DNA from: Bryobacterales bacterium
Lineage (GTDB): Bacteria > Acidobacteriota > Terriglobia > Bryobacterales > UBA6623
Assembly: GCA_026713545.1 (NCBI GenBank)
Contig: JAPOOG010000157.1
Span: forward strand, 1 to 64,000
Direction of reading: 5' to 3'
Length of the DNA stretch: 64,000 nucleotides
Part shown: in pieces, positions 9,727-21,198 of the stretch
How positions within the stretch are numbered: the stretch's first letter is position 1
Layout of the letters: every line of letters begins with the position of its first letter
Position numbers and translations under genes: made by a program
Notes under the pieces: model-generated
Database searches by the model: none
Seen by the model: only the letters and a program-made list of their open reading frames with translations
What the model was told of the DNA's origin: nothing

Positions 9727-10023
9727 CTATTTCACACTGTCAACGTGAATGCTGTTGCCACTCAGTTTGCCGGAAACAGTCACTTTGTCGCCGACTCTGT
9801 CTTTTACCGCGTCCTGATTGTGAATCTCGTACACCTTGCCGCCCTCGCCCTCTTCGACGAGAACGATCGGTTCGCCTTTCCCGACGCAACCCTTGGCGCA
9901 TCCGGCATGACCGGCGGCAGCCTTGGCGCACTTCTTGTCACTGAGATAACCGGTGTATTCGCCGGCCATGCACACACTGCTGACCAGCATCATGATGGCC
10001 ATCAGCGCCAGAATCCGTTTCAT
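9727..10023 (-). CDS. Small secreted cysteine-containing protein
   Basis: A 98-residue protein with a clear Sec signal peptide (MKRILALMAIMMLVSSVCMA). The mature part starts GEYTGYLSDKKCAKAAAG and has three cysteines in a CX9CX3C arrangement, then a beta-rich tail (GDKVTVSGKLSGNSIHVDSV) compatible with a small OB-like barrel. Proteins of this shape are frequent in Acidobacteriota and unnamed. A GGAGG-like site lies just upstream of the start. It appears to be a single-gene unit. A metal- or redox-related role for the cysteines is a guess only. Confidence 0.7.
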   Translation of the reverse strand: MKRILALMAIMMLVSSVCMAGEYTGYLSDKKCAKAAAGHAGCAKGCVGKGEPIVLVEEGEGGKVYEIHNQDAVKDRVGDKVTVSGKLSGNSIHVDSVK

Positions 10024-10298
10024 CTATTTATATCCTCCTATCCGTTCCGAAGAAAGACCGTCTCTTCCTCAGAACGTCTCCATACTATACACCATTCCCG
10101 CGTATTTGGCACGACCAGAATTTTTTATCCAAGATAATCCTGAAATGAGAAATGAGCTTGGGCTGGTCAGGGACAGCGCCCAACGACTCTCCGTAAAAGC
10201 CGTTGCCCCATACGCCGACACCCTCTGTTTCAGGTGCGCGTCAAGGCCGCTCTGCCTCTTCCGAGGTGCCTCGGCAGCGTCGGTCTTGTTGCAGACGG

Positions 10299-12499
<2,201 letters not shown>

Positions 12500-13020
12500 G
12501 CATGCTCCCGTTCGTGGCTGGAGGCCCCTCCGTTTCCGGACACAGAGGCGTCTTCCCAGTTTTGTTTCGGGTTGCGCCCAAGAAACGGTGGAAGGATCGA
12601 ACCTGACCGGCGTGTTCGGATGTATAGAACCTCAGGCTCGGCTCATCAAAAATGGAATTGTATCAACTCCCTGCGAACCCGAGCAAACTTCGCCGGCAGG
12701 TCATCAGACTCCAGAGACGAAGGCTCCAGCCTGAAGATGTTCGCGTGGATCGAGGCGTCTCTGCTGTGGAAAGCCGCGGCCAGTTTTTTTCTTCGCTGCC
12801 AAGGTTCACATTCGAGCCAAGTTGACGCGGCGATCCGTTGTCCTGCTTGCCGGTCTGAGGGCTTCCTCGCCAGCACTCCCGCGACAGGACCGACCGTCCT
12901 GCAGCAGCGCGCTTGTCGTACACTCGCATCGGCTATGCGTGGGAGACTATCCGTAGCACCTTGCCGCTGAACCAACCGGTGGGTCGATCGAAAGTCAGCC
13001 TGACGTTATTTGCGGACCCG
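12500..13020. other. Gene-less region upstream of icd
   Basis: About 520 bases between the amidase 3' end and icd. Open frames of up to 109 codons exist on the minus strand but have no recognisable domain, and one runs across a dispersed repeat at 12781-12871. The icd promoter must lie near the low-coordinate end, but I see no clear -35/-10 pair. Confidence 0.5.
12781..12871 (-). repeat. 91-bp dispersed repeat, copy A
   Basis: The complement of this stretch matches 41306-41396 at about 82 of 91 positions by direct comparison. Both copies lie outside conserved coding sequence and point in opposite directions on the chromosome. It starts with a run of seven T on the plus strand. No function is known. 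Confidence 0.7.
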
Positions 13021-14439
13021 TCAGGCCGGTTCGGGTGGTGGCTTCCAGGCATCCACCACCTGTTCGAACCGTTCGGCCAAAGCGAGGATCAAGCGATCTT
13101 CAAACGGTCGTCCCACGATCTGCACGCCGATCGGCAGGCCCTCGTTGGAATGTCCCACCGGGACGACGACCGACGGGTTTCCGAGAAGATTGAACACTTG
13201 ACAGTATGAAAAAGCCATGGCATAGGTGACTTCGCGGCCGCTGATGGTCCAAGACCGTTCGCGGTGACGGAACGCCGGAATCGAAGCCACCGGACAGATC
13301 AGCGCCCGATACTCCTGCATGCGCGCAAGAAATTGCGCGCGCATGAGGTCCCGCGTGTCCCATACCTGGAGAAATTCACGCAGCGAAGCCCTGCGAGAGT
13401 CTTCCGGCGGCTCCAGCAGATCCTGAACCAAAGCGTGCAGTTGATCTTCTTTCCCTTCGATGAGCGGCTGGAGCCGTTCGGCTCCGGCGATACTGAAAAG
13501 CATCCACCAAAGCTCGTGCGCCGACTCCAGACCCTCGGGGCTGAACGGTTCGACGCTGAACCCCTGGTCCTCGAAGACGTTGCAGGCGTCGCGCACCGCT
13601 TGTTTCGTCTCGCTGGTGACGGGCGTCACGCCGTCATCCTCGTAGAAGCCGATCTTGACCCGGTGTGTCAAGTCCGCCCCGGCACCTTCGGGCGCGTATG
13701 GGCCGCTCGAGGGATCCGCCGCATCCTCGCCCATCGTGGCGTCGAGAACAAGCTCCAAATCAAACGCACTCCGAGCAAGAGGACCCACCGAAGCCAGCAG
13801 GGCGGACGGTCCGATGCAATCCGGCCAGTGGCCTGTTCGGGGGATCAGCCCTGCCGTCGGCTTGAACCCGTAGAGACCACAAAAATGCGCCGGCACGCGA
13901 ATCGAGCCGCCTCCGTCGGAGCCGATCCCCAGCGCTGAGCAGCCCGACGCCACGGCCGCCGACTCGCCTCCGCTCGACCCTCCGGCCGTGTAGTCCGGAT
14001 TCCAGGGACTGTTCGTACGGCCATAGAGCAAGTTGTCAGTCTCGTACGCGGCCAACAAGTCCGGGACGTTCGTCACACCAAGGATGAGTGCTCCCGCCGC
14101 TCGCAGACGTTCGACCAGCACGGCGTCACTCTCCGCGATGTGTTCTTCTCGCAGCCGCGTGCCGCATTCACATCTCAGCCCCTGTACCTCGATCGAGCTC
14201 TTGATCGACATGGGAACGCCGTGAAGCGGCCCTACCCCGTCGCTCCGTGACAAGATCTCTTCAGCCTTCCGGGCCTCACGCCGCACCCGTTCAGCATCGA
14301 GGTCCACAAACGCATTCAGACTCGGATTGACCTGCTCAATCCGCTTCAGGTGCGTATCCACAACCTCGATCGGCGACACTTCCCGCTTTCGGATCAAGTC
14401 AGCGATCTTATACGCCGGCTGAGCGTTCAAATCGTCCAT
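13021..14439 (-). CDS. Amidase signature family hydrolase
   Basis: A 472-residue cytoplasmic amidase. The Ser-Ser-Lys machinery is visible: catalytic Lys in PMSIKSSIEV near residue 78, the cis-Ser in the Gly/Ser-rich loop TAGGSSGGESAAVASG, and the nucleophilic Ser in DGGGSIRVPAHFCGLYGFKPT. Length and architecture resemble GatA and fatty-acid amide hydrolases. No gatB or gatC lies nearby and the N-terminus differs from GatA, so I call a general amidase and not the glutamyl-tRNA amidotransferase. There is no signal peptide. It appears to be a single-gene unit. Confidence 0.85.
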   Translation of the reverse strand: MDDLNAQPAYKIADLIRKREVSPIEVVDTHLKRIEQVNPSLNAFVDLDAERVRREARKAEEILSRSDGVGPLHGVPMSIKSSIEVQGLRCECGTRLREEHIAESDAVLVERLRAAGALILGVTNVPDLLAAYETDNLLYGRTNSPWNPDYTAGGSSGGESAAVASGCSALGIGSDGGGSIRVPAHFCGLYGFKPTAGLIPRTGHWPDCIGPSALLASVGPLARSAFDLELVLDATMGEDAADPSSGPYAPEGAGADLTHRVKIGFYEDDGVTPVTSETKQAVRDACNVFEDQGFSVEPFSPEGLESAHELWWMLFSIAGAERLQPLIEGKEDQLHALVQDLLEPPEDSRRASLREFLQVWDTRDLMRAQFLARMQEYRALICPVASIPAFRHRERSWTISGREVTYAMAFSYCQVFNLLGNPSVVVPVGHSNEGLPIGVQIVGRPFEDRLILALAERFEQVVDAWKPPPEPA

Positions 14440-14877
14440 GTTGACAAGTCATTACAGCACATGCTTGACGAAAATCTTTCAGTATTTCAGACACCCAAAC
14501 TCAAGTAAAAACAAGCCCACAAGGAACGAAACTCGAGACCCTGCCATCAGCAGCCCTTTCGGCGATCCTCGCTGCTTGCGCCGGCTCGACAGTCGGGAGA
14601 ACGTCGGTAACGGGCGAATCCACCGTCGGGGACGATGCTCTCAAAACGGTACGCAGTATGAGTCCGCCGAGTCCACGCCCCGGCAAGTGCGACAGATGCG
14701 GAGCCGCAAGACGGACCGCAACGACAGCCTCTGGCCCTTCCTCGCGCGCCAGGATCGGTCTGGCGCGCGACAGATCCGTGCTGGCAACTTGTTCGTAATA
14801 CCTGGTTCGTCGAAAAGCAAATGAGAATTGTTAAGCTTGAAGCTCAAGACGTCTGCCATGTCCGATAAGGAGGGTGT
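14440..14877. other. Divergent intergenic region
   Basis: About 438 bases between the divergent amidase and phosphoesterase genes. It should hold both promoters. It is AT-rich near 14450-14530. I see no supported gene; the AAGGAGG site at about 14867 belongs to the downstream gene. Confidence 0.5.
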
Positions 14878-15837
14878 ATGCGTAAGGTTGATCCGCTTGT
14901 CGTCTTGGCGCTGATCGGTGGCCTGTTTGTATGGGGAGCCGTTGCCAAGACCGAGCCGGGGGCATTTACAGTCGTGATGCTGCCGGATACCCAGTTCTAC
15001 AGTGAAAAGTTTCCCAAGTTTTTCGACGACCAAACCAAGTGGATCGCCGCCAACGCAAAGAAGGAGAACATCGTCTTCGTGACCCACATCGGCGACATCG
15101 TTCAAAGCGGCGACGAATCCGAGAGGGAGTGGCGAGTGGCCGATGGCGCCATGTCTCGACTGGACGGCATTGTGCCTTGGGGCGTCGCCATCGGCAACCA
15201 CGACTACGACCGCGGAGAGCCTCGGGGACGGGCGGTCAGCTTTCGCCGCTGGTTTGGCCCCCAGCGATTCCGCACCGAAGAGTGGTATCGGGGCGCATCG
15301 GAGAACGGTATCAATTCCTACCAGGTCTTCAACGGCGGGGGCCGAGAGTTCCTAATACTGCATCTTGAGGCGGACGTACCGGACACCGCCATTGCATGGG
15401 CGAAGTCGGTGCTAGAGATGCACGAGGGTGTACCCGCAATCGTTTCTACCCATATCTACTTGCACGACAAGACCCGTTCGCGCGACCGGGCGCCATTCTA
15501 TCGAAAGGAAATCGGCAATTCCGGAGAAGCGATCTGGCAAAAGCTGATCAGGCCGAACCCACAGATTTTCATGGTGGTGTGCGGCCACTGGGGCAAGTTT
15601 GGCGGCGAGTGGTTTCAGGTGTCCACAAACGACGCCTCTCGAGATGTCTTCGAGATCCTGGCCGACTACCAATTCCGTGAAAATGGCGGAGACGGCTGGA
15701 TGCGAACGTTCCGATTCGAACCGGAGAAGCGCCGCATCCTCGTCAAGACCTACTCGCCCTCACTCAAGAAGCATGAGACCGACATCTCAAGCCAGTTCTT
15801 GATCTTCCTCGATTTCGAGGAGAGATTCAGCTCCTAG
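14878..15837 (+). CDS. Exported calcineurin-like metallophosphoesterase
   Basis: A 319-residue protein with an N-terminal hydrophobic segment (PLVVLALIGGLFVWGAVA) that serves as signal or anchor. Metallophosphoesterase motifs appear in order: PDTQFYS (metal-site Asp), HIGDIVQSGDE, and GNHDYDRGEP near residue 110. Downstream metal-site histidines are in STHIYLHDK and VVCGHWGKFGG. This is the family of secreted phosphoesterases with a PDTQ start common in Planctomycetes and Acidobacteriota. The substrate is unknown. The start follows a strong AAGGAGG site. Confidence 0.85.
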   Translation: MRKVDPLVVLALIGGLFVWGAVAKTEPGAFTVVMLPDTQFYSEKFPKFFDDQTKWIAANAKKENIVFVTHIGDIVQSGDESEREWRVADGAMSRLDGIVPWGVAIGNHDYDRGEPRGRAVSFRRWFGPQRFRTEEWYRGASENGINSYQVFNGGGREFLILHLEADVPDTAIAWAKSVLEMHEGVPAIVSTHIYLHDKTRSRDRAPFYRKEIGNSGEAIWQKLIRPNPQIFMVVCGHWGKFGGEWFQVSTNDASRDVFEILADYQFRENGGDGWMRTFRFEPEKRRILVKTYSPSLKKHETDISSQFLIFLDFEERFSS

Positions 15838-15989
15838 CTCGATACCGCGGCTTTGATGCCGACTGGGCGCACTCTTCTCCTGCAACAGCACGTTGTACGT
15901 GACATTCGAATTGAAGGTCGGGTCCGGTTAGATCAGATTCACGGACTTCGCCCGGAATCGGAACGAATGCCACTGGCATCCGCAAGAGG

Positions 15990-17126
15990 TCATTGAGCAG
16001 CGGGAGAATCACCCGGCACCGAGTCCATCAGAGTCAACGCCAGCACAGGGTAGAGCGTGCCGGTGTAGGTGATGAAACTCCATTTGTCGGTATTGAGAGA
16101 TTTCGTCCACCACCGCCCGGACTGCCTCTGGTTCCGCTCCAGCCACGAGATCCCTCGTTTGAGGGCAGTGTGCGATGACGGAAGGCCGGCCTGAGACAGT
16201 ACGATGATCGAGAGGCCGGTCTGGTGGCCGTCACTTACGGGCTCGCCGAAGTCCGCTTCCCCACGCAGCCGCTCACTGCGATTGCCGACGCCCCACTGCT
16301 CAGGCTCCGCGAAGGAACGAATTGACCAACCGCCATCCGGTCGCTGGCGGTCGAGGATCATCTTGACGATGGCTTCCTTGCCGGCGGCGTCGAGAAGGTC
16401 CGGCTGATGCTGAGAAGCCCAAAGCAGCGCAACGCGCGCATATTCGTGGGGGGGATCCACGGTTTTCAGGTAACGCGTCAAGCGAAGAAAGCCCGATCCG
16501 AGATCATCGGTTTGATGCTGGTTCAACCACTTGGGCGCTAGTCCCACCGCCATGGCGGCGACCGTCGCAAGCTGATAGGCATCAGACTCGAACGGAGGCC
16601 AAGTCTCGACGGAATACCAGGCGCCGTTGCCGCGCTGCAAACTGAACATCAGTTCCAACGCCTTGGCGGTCTCGGAGGAAAGCTGTTTGGTGATATGCGC
16701 ATCCCATGCCGCCAGCGCCGCCGCCAAATAGACGACTTCCGCAGGGCCAGTACCTCGCTCTGTCTTATTGCGTTCCTCGGCAAGCGTCTCTTGGAGGATG
16801 CGCTCGAGGAAAGACCGAAACGACGGGTCAGGAGGGCCGAGCAAGCTGGAAAGTTGCGGACGGAGAATGCCGTACCATCCTGTTGTATGGCAGGAAACGC
16901 AGCCGCGATCGTTCACCCAGGCTTTCGCGCCATCTTCGAGATAGGCTCCCGCTTTCGTGAGAGATAGCCGTTCTGCGATCGTCTCATCGGCTGACGCCGG
17001 AGGGATCGAGACGTCTCCAAAGTGGTATTGGTGTAAGCGGTGGTCGCGTTTGGGTTCGGCGGTAAGGATCGATCCGGAAAACAGCACCGACAGCAAACAG
17101 ATCGTAGTGATCATCGGGTGTTTCAT
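15990..17126 (-). CDS. Heme c protein with terpene-cyclase-like alpha/alpha toroid
   Basis: A 378-residue protein with a Sec leader (ICLLSVLFSGSILTA). A single heme c motif CVSCH lies at about residues 76-80 in WVNDRGCVSCHTTGWYG. The remainder is an alpha/alpha toroid of the prenyltransferase/squalene-cyclase type, with repeated inner helices ending in QRGNGAWYSVETWPPFES and DRQRPDGGWSIRSFAEPE. There is no DXDD cyclisation motif, so terpene cyclase activity is unlikely. It follows a CBM9-like protein by 42 bases on the same strand, so the two are probably one operon. Such fusions occur in Planctomycetes and Acidobacteriota, but I know of no assigned function. Confidence 0.75.
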   Translation of the reverse strand: MKHPMITTICLLSVLFSGSILTAEPKRDHRLHQYHFGDVSIPPASADETIAERLSLTKAGAYLEDGAKAWVNDRGCVSCHTTGWYGILRPQLSSLLGPPDPSFRSFLERILQETLAEERNKTERGTGPAEVVYLAAALAAWDAHITKQLSSETAKALELMFSLQRGNGAWYSVETWPPFESDAYQLATVAAMAVGLAPKWLNQHQTDDLGSGFLRLTRYLKTVDPPHEYARVALLWASQHQPDLLDAAGKEAIVKMILDRQRPDGGWSIRSFAEPEQWGVGNRSERLRGEADFGEPVSDGHQTGLSIIVLSQAGLPSSHTALKRGISWLERNQRQSGRWWTKSLNTDKWSFITYTGTLYPVLALTLMDSVPGDSPAAQ

Positions 17127-17168
17127 TGCTTGGGAATCTCCTTGCTTCAGAACGGTGTCGAACCCTCT

Positions 17169-17912
17169 TCAGCGCTTCTCCACTACAGTCTCCACAAATC
17201 GCACCCAGCCGAAATCCTCGGGCATGTGAAAGTTCGGCCGCTCCGTGTTCACCGGCGACCAGGTGCTGTACTGCGGGTTCGTGGTCCCGCCGGAACGATT
17301 GAGATTCAGCCGCCAGCGATCACCGTCGCGGGGCGGTGTGTGCGCCGCGTCTTTCTCGAAGTTCCTGAAGGGAATCGCCACTTCGAGAATCCAATGATCC
17401 TCGCCGGGCGTGTCGACTTTGAGCGATTGGCCGTAGTGCGACGTCCACAGCCGCACTCCGACAGGATCGGAGCGAAGCCCGCCCCGCCACCAGTCGGTGC
17501 GCGTGAAGTTGAGCATCGTACCGATGACATTCATCTCGAAGCCGTAGTAGTTATGCACCTTGTCAGGGTTCGGGCTGATAAAGGCCTCGACACAATCGTC
17601 ACGAGAGACGGGGCCGTGCCGCCGTGTGACATTGGCGGCGATATTCTTGTCGCGGCAGTAGTAGCCGATGTAGAGATTCACGTCGTCCCAGAGGATCTTG
17701 GCTACGGTCTGCTCCTTCTCGCCCCCGCTCCACCAGTTGAAGTGGAAGTCCCCCACCGGGACTGCCGCCTGCCAGGCTGCCTCATCGAGGAGGGCGTCGA
17801 TCACGATGGGCTCGGGTGTTCGGTAGATGTCGTAGGACGGCTTCCCCTGGGCGAGACAGAGCAAAGGGACGGCCATAAGGAGAGGTAAGCGGCAACGCGC
17901 AAGAGGGATCAT
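17169..17912 (-). CDS. Secreted CBM9-like carbohydrate-binding protein
   Basis: A 247-residue exported protein with leader LPLLMAVPLLCLAQG. The body is a CBM9-like beta-sandwich: PIVIDALLDEAAWQAA opens the domain, AKILWDDVNLYIGYYCRDK forms the central strands, and DDCVEAFISPNPD and YYGFEMNVIGT are the usual later motifs. The length fits a single domain without a catalytic module. It is the first gene of a two-gene unit with the cytochrome-toroid protein, suggesting that it presents a carbohydrate or glycoconjugate to that partner. Confidence 0.8.
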   Translation of the reverse strand: MIPLARCRLPLLMAVPLLCLAQGKPSYDIYRTPEPIVIDALLDEAAWQAAVPVGDFHFNWWSGGEKEQTVAKILWDDVNLYIGYYCRDKNIAANVTRRHGPVSRDDCVEAFISPNPDKVHNYYGFEMNVIGTMLNFTRTDWWRGGLRSDPVGVRLWTSHYGQSLKVDTPGEDHWILEVAIPFRNFEKDAAHTPPRDGDRWRLNLNRSGGTTNPQYSTWSPVNTERPNFHMPEDFGWVRFVETVVEKR

Positions 17913-18029
17913 GTCTCGAGTTCTCTGAAGATCGCCTCTATCCTCTCACGTTCTGCAACGGAGGCCAACGTCGCATGCGCCAACACATCTCGTCCCCCGG
18001 CGTTATACTCGGCTGACGGAGCCTTTGCC

Positions 18030-18992
18030 ATGCAACGATTCAAAACCGCGGTCTCACTAACCCTCTTGCTCTTGCTGGCCCTCTCCGCAGCCGCGGACAC
18101 AGTTACGGCCGGGTCCATGGCGATTGTGAGGCAGGACGAAGGCTATCTCTTCCGAGAAGGCCCAGACAAGGTTTTCTTCTATCAGCTAACGGCAAAATCG
18201 CTTAACGGGAAATACAAGCGGTCGAACTACATACATCCCTTGTATGACCTCGACGGCAACGTGTTGACGGAGGATTTCCCCGAGGACCATCGACACCACC
18301 GAGGAATCTTCTGGGCCTGGCATCAGGTCGTCGTAAACGGCAAACGAGTGGGTGATCAGTGGATCAACGAGGACTCGACCTGGGAAGTTCAGGACAGTGA
18401 GATCTTTCCTCGCAAAAAGGGATCAGCCGCCGTATCGGTCAAGCTGCACTGGAAATCACCCCGTTGGATCGATGACAGCGGTAAGCAAAAGCCCTTTGTG
18501 GAGGAGATCACAACGGTCCGTGCTCATGCTCAAGAGGGCAACATCCGCAAGATCGACTTCACGATCGAGCTGACGGCTTTGGAAGACGATGTTCGCATCG
18601 GCGGTTCCGAGGACGTCAAAGGCTATGGAGGATTCTCCACACGTATCCGCCTTCCAAAGGACATTCGCTTCCTGGGACACAACGGCCCAGTCATCCCCCG
18701 CGTGACATCCGTCAGGGCCGGCCCCTGGTTGGACTTCTCAGGCTCCTATGGCGCCAAACCCGGCAGTGGACTTACTGTCCTGACACACCCCTCCTCGCCC
18801 GGCTTTCCACAGTCTTGGATCCTGCGATCCAGCGGCAGCATGCAGAATGCAGCTTATCCAGGAAGGCATTTGACCCGTGTTCCTACGGATGAGTCGTTGA
18901 AGTTTCGCTATCGGTTGATTGTGCATCGAGGCGAGCTGACTCGCGACCGATTGGATCAGTTTCAGGACCGCTATGTGAAGGAAGACCCGTAA
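18030..18992 (+). CDS. Exported DUF6807 family protein
   Basis: A 320-residue protein with a Sec leader (TLLLLLALSAAADT). It shows the DUF6807 (formerly called PmoA-like) pattern: PLYDLDGNVLTEDFPEDHRHHRGIFWAWH near residues 70-98, then beta-rich segments and a C-terminal SLKFRYRLIVHRGE. Despite the older family name, there is no evidence for methane oxidation. The His-rich DHRHHRG motif suggests a metal or catalytic site. It is divergent from the CBM9-like gene, with a GGAG ribosome site. Function is unknown, though family members often sit near sugar catabolism genes. Confidence 0.8.
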   Translation: MQRFKTAVSLTLLLLLALSAAADTVTAGSMAIVRQDEGYLFREGPDKVFFYQLTAKSLNGKYKRSNYIHPLYDLDGNVLTEDFPEDHRHHRGIFWAWHQVVVNGKRVGDQWINEDSTWEVQDSEIFPRKKGSAAVSVKLHWKSPRWIDDSGKQKPFVEEITTVRAHAQEGNIRKIDFTIELTALEDDVRIGGSEDVKGYGGFSTRIRLPKDIRFLGHNGPVIPRVTSVRAGPWLDFSGSYGAKPGSGLTVLTHPSSPGFPQSWILRSSGSMQNAAYPGRHLTRVPTDESLKFRYRLIVHRGELTRDRLDQFQDRYVKEDP

Positions 18993-19077
18993 ATCAGCGG
19001 ACTTCTAACTCGAAGCCCGCGCTAAGGTTTTCTTCTCCCTGGGTCTTGTAACCCCGTGACGTTAGACTGTAGAGCTT

Positions 19078-19827
19078 ATGGCTCACGAGATGCATCACCC
19101 GGACGGCTATCGTGGTCCGGCCGAAAAAACCCATAACTTTCGGTACTACGACTTGGCGGTACACGCTTTCGTAGTCGTGCTGCTGGTGTCAAATCTTGTG
19201 GCGCAGAAGATTTGCGCGATCGGGCCGTTTACGATCGGCGGGGTGACTGTTGGTCCGTTTCTGTTGAGCGGCGCACAGATTCTGTTCCCCATCACCTACA
19301 TCTTCGGCGACATCTTTGTCGAGGTATACGGCTACGGCGCTTCTCGGCGCGCGATCTGGATCGGGTTCTTTTCGGCGGCGTTGCTGGCGGTGATGGCCCT
19401 GATCACGACCAGCTTGCCGGCGGCCCCTGAATGGAAGAACCAGGACGCGTTCGAGAAGGTGTTCGGATTCGTGCCGCGCGTTCTGATCGCGAGCCTTGTG
19501 GCCTATTGGTGCGGCGAGTTCGCCAATGCCTTCGTGATGTCGAAGATGAAACTCCTGACGAAAGGCAAACACCTATGGACACGGACGATCGGATCAACCG
19601 TGGTTGGCCAGTTCGTGGATACGGTTGTGGTGATTTTCGTGATCTTCGTCGGAGTGTATGACTTAGGAACAATGCTCAATTTGATCTTCACCGGCTACTT
19701 CGCGAAGGTCATCTATGAAGCGACGGCGACACCCTTGACGTATCTCGTAGTGAACACGCTCAAACGAGCGGAAGGCGTCGACGCATTCGACGAAGGCGTG
19801 AACTTCAATCCCTTTCAGGCGAGGTAG
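19078..19827 (+). CDS. yhhQ: Queuosine precursor transporter
   Basis: A 249-residue inner-membrane protein of the VUT/YhhQ family, which imports queuine precursors such as preQ0 or preQ1 for tRNA modification. Hydrophobic segments include LAVHAFVVVLLVSNLVAQK, PFLLSGAQILFPITYIFGD and IGFFSAALLAVMALI, with family landmarks GDIFVEVYGYGASRRAIW and the late FVDTVVVIFVIFVGVY. The length is typical. It appears to be a single gene facing the MATE gene. No preQ1 riboswitch is apparent in the short leader, and the ribosome site is weak. Confidence 0.85.
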   Translation: MAHEMHHPDGYRGPAEKTHNFRYYDLAVHAFVVVLLVSNLVAQKICAIGPFTIGGVTVGPFLLSGAQILFPITYIFGDIFVEVYGYGASRRAIWIGFFSAALLAVMALITTSLPAAPEWKNQDAFEKVFGFVPRVLIASLVAYWCGEFANAFVMSKMKLLTKGKHLWTRTIGSTVVGQFVDTVVVIFVIFVGVYDLGTMLNLIFTGYFAKVIYEATATPLTYLVVNTLKRAEGVDAFDEGVNFNPFQAR

Positions 19828-19851
19828 TGTCGACGGGGAAGGTGAGTGAAG

Positions 19852-21198
19852 TCACGTTTTATCGTCTAAAGGAGCAGCGAGCCGGGCTGCTCCAACACCC
19901 GGCCAAATACGGATGACGCCAAACGTGGCCCGGACGGAGATCCAAGCGGCCGTGACGATCCAGGTGTGAGTCAGGGCCGCGCGGTTGGTCTCATCGACCC
20001 AGAGAAGTCCGATGACGCCCAAGAGGGTGGCGACGAGGACTGCGTTTCTCAGATAGCGGAAGTCGCCCGTGCCCCAGTGGACACCGTCAGTGCCGAACGA
20101 GAGCGCACTGATAGGCTGCGACAACGCACTGATAATCCACGGAGCAAAAAACACGCCGTACGAGCTCGCCGGTATGAGTGCTCGGGCAACAGGACCGGCC
20201 GTGGCGAGCATGACCATCGCCAGCACCACTCCACAGCCGAGACTCCATTGGCAGACGACGGTGGCTACGCGGCGGCTTTGTTGAAGTTCACAGGCACCCA
20301 GAAAATATGCAACCAAGCTCTGCCCAGAAATAGCAAAGGCATCTAGAAACAATGCGGTGAAGGCCCATACTTGACGGATGGCTTGATGGGCGGCCCCGGC
20401 ATCGGCGCCGATTTCGGTAGCCGATCGGGTGGTGAGCAAAAGGAAGAAGTTCAGGGCCGCAGTGCGGACGAAAAGCTCCTCGCCAATTTTTATGAGCTTG
20501 CCGAGTTGCGAGAGATGGGTGCGGGCCGGGATGCCGATCCGAATGATAGCGACCGTGACTGCCGCAGCCGCACCGAGCCACTGGCTGATGATACTGGCGG
20601 CTGCGGCGCCGGCAACACCCATCGCAGGAACGGGCCCCCAGCCGAAGATGAAGATCGGGTCGAGGGCGATGTTCAATACGTTGAGGCCGGAAGCAATCCA
20701 CATCGGGGATCGCATGTCTTGCAGTCCACGGAGGGTGCCGAAGGAGGCAACAGTCAGCAGAATGGCTGGCGCGCCGAGCAGCCGGACCGTGATGTAGTCG
20801 CGAGCCTCCGTCGCGATTTCTCCATCAGCTCCCATGAGTAGCACGAGTGGATCGACCACCAGCCAAACAAGCCCACCAATACCGACACCCATGAGGACGC
20901 TCAAGCCGAGCGCTTGGACATTCGCAACACGGGCGTATTCGATGTCCCCGCTACCTTCGCTACGGGCAACTTCGGTTTGGGTTCCGATCCCCAGAAAGTT
21001 GAACATCCAGAAAATGCTCGATAGCAGGGCTGCTCCTACGCCGAGTCCTGCCAAGGCGATAGCGTCCAAGCGGGCGACGAAGGCGGTGTCAGCCAGACCG
21101 GTGAGAGGCTCGGCAACAAGGGAAACGAGGAGAGGCGCGGAGAGGCCGGCGAACGTCCGATGCGGCTTCAACGTGAAGGGATGGGGAGTGTCGGGCAA
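19852..21198 (-). CDS. MATE family efflux transporter, DinF type
   Basis: A 448-residue integral membrane protein with about twelve hydrophobic segments in two related halves, as in multidrug and toxic compound exporters. The N-terminal half shows AEPLTGLADTAFVARLD and LGIGTQTEVARSEG, motifs of the DinF subgroup. It exports organic compounds using a Na+ or H+ gradient. The start used is TTG at 21198, because no ATG lies upstream in frame and the family N-terminus begins close by. It stands alone, converging on the YhhQ gene. Confidence 0.85.
   Translation of the reverse strand: MPDTPHPFTLKPHRTFAGLSAPLLVSLVAEPLTGLADTAFVARLDAIALAGLGVGAALLSSIFWMFNFLGIGTQTEVARSEGSGDIEYARVANVQALGLSVLMGVGIGGLVWLVVDPLVLLMGADGEIATEARDYITVRLLGAPAILLTVASFGTLRGLQDMRSPMWIASGLNVLNIALDPIFIFGWGPVPAMGVAGAAAASIISQWLGAAAAVTVAIIRIGIPARTHLSQLGKLIKIGEELFVRTAALNFFLLLTTRSATEIGADAGAAHQAIRQVWAFTALFLDAFAISGQSLVAYFLGACELQQSRRVATVVCQWSLGCGVVLAMVMLATAGPVARALIPASSYGVFFAPWIISALSQPISALSFGTDGVHWGTGDFRYLRNAVLVATLLGVIGLLWVDETNRAALTHTWIVTAAWISVRATFGVIRIWPGVGAARLAAPLDDKT

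Noticed and set aside
12646-12975. 109-codon minus-strand frame
   Set aside because: It crosses the 91-bp dispersed repeat and has no recognisable features.
13021-14439. GatA of the glutamyl-tRNA amidotransferase
   Set aside because: No gatB/gatC nearby and the N-terminal region differs; a general amidase is the safer call.
18030-18992. Methane monooxygenase subunit (older PmoA family name)
   Set aside because: The protein is a soluble exported DUF6807 member without the membrane helices of particulate methane monooxygenase.
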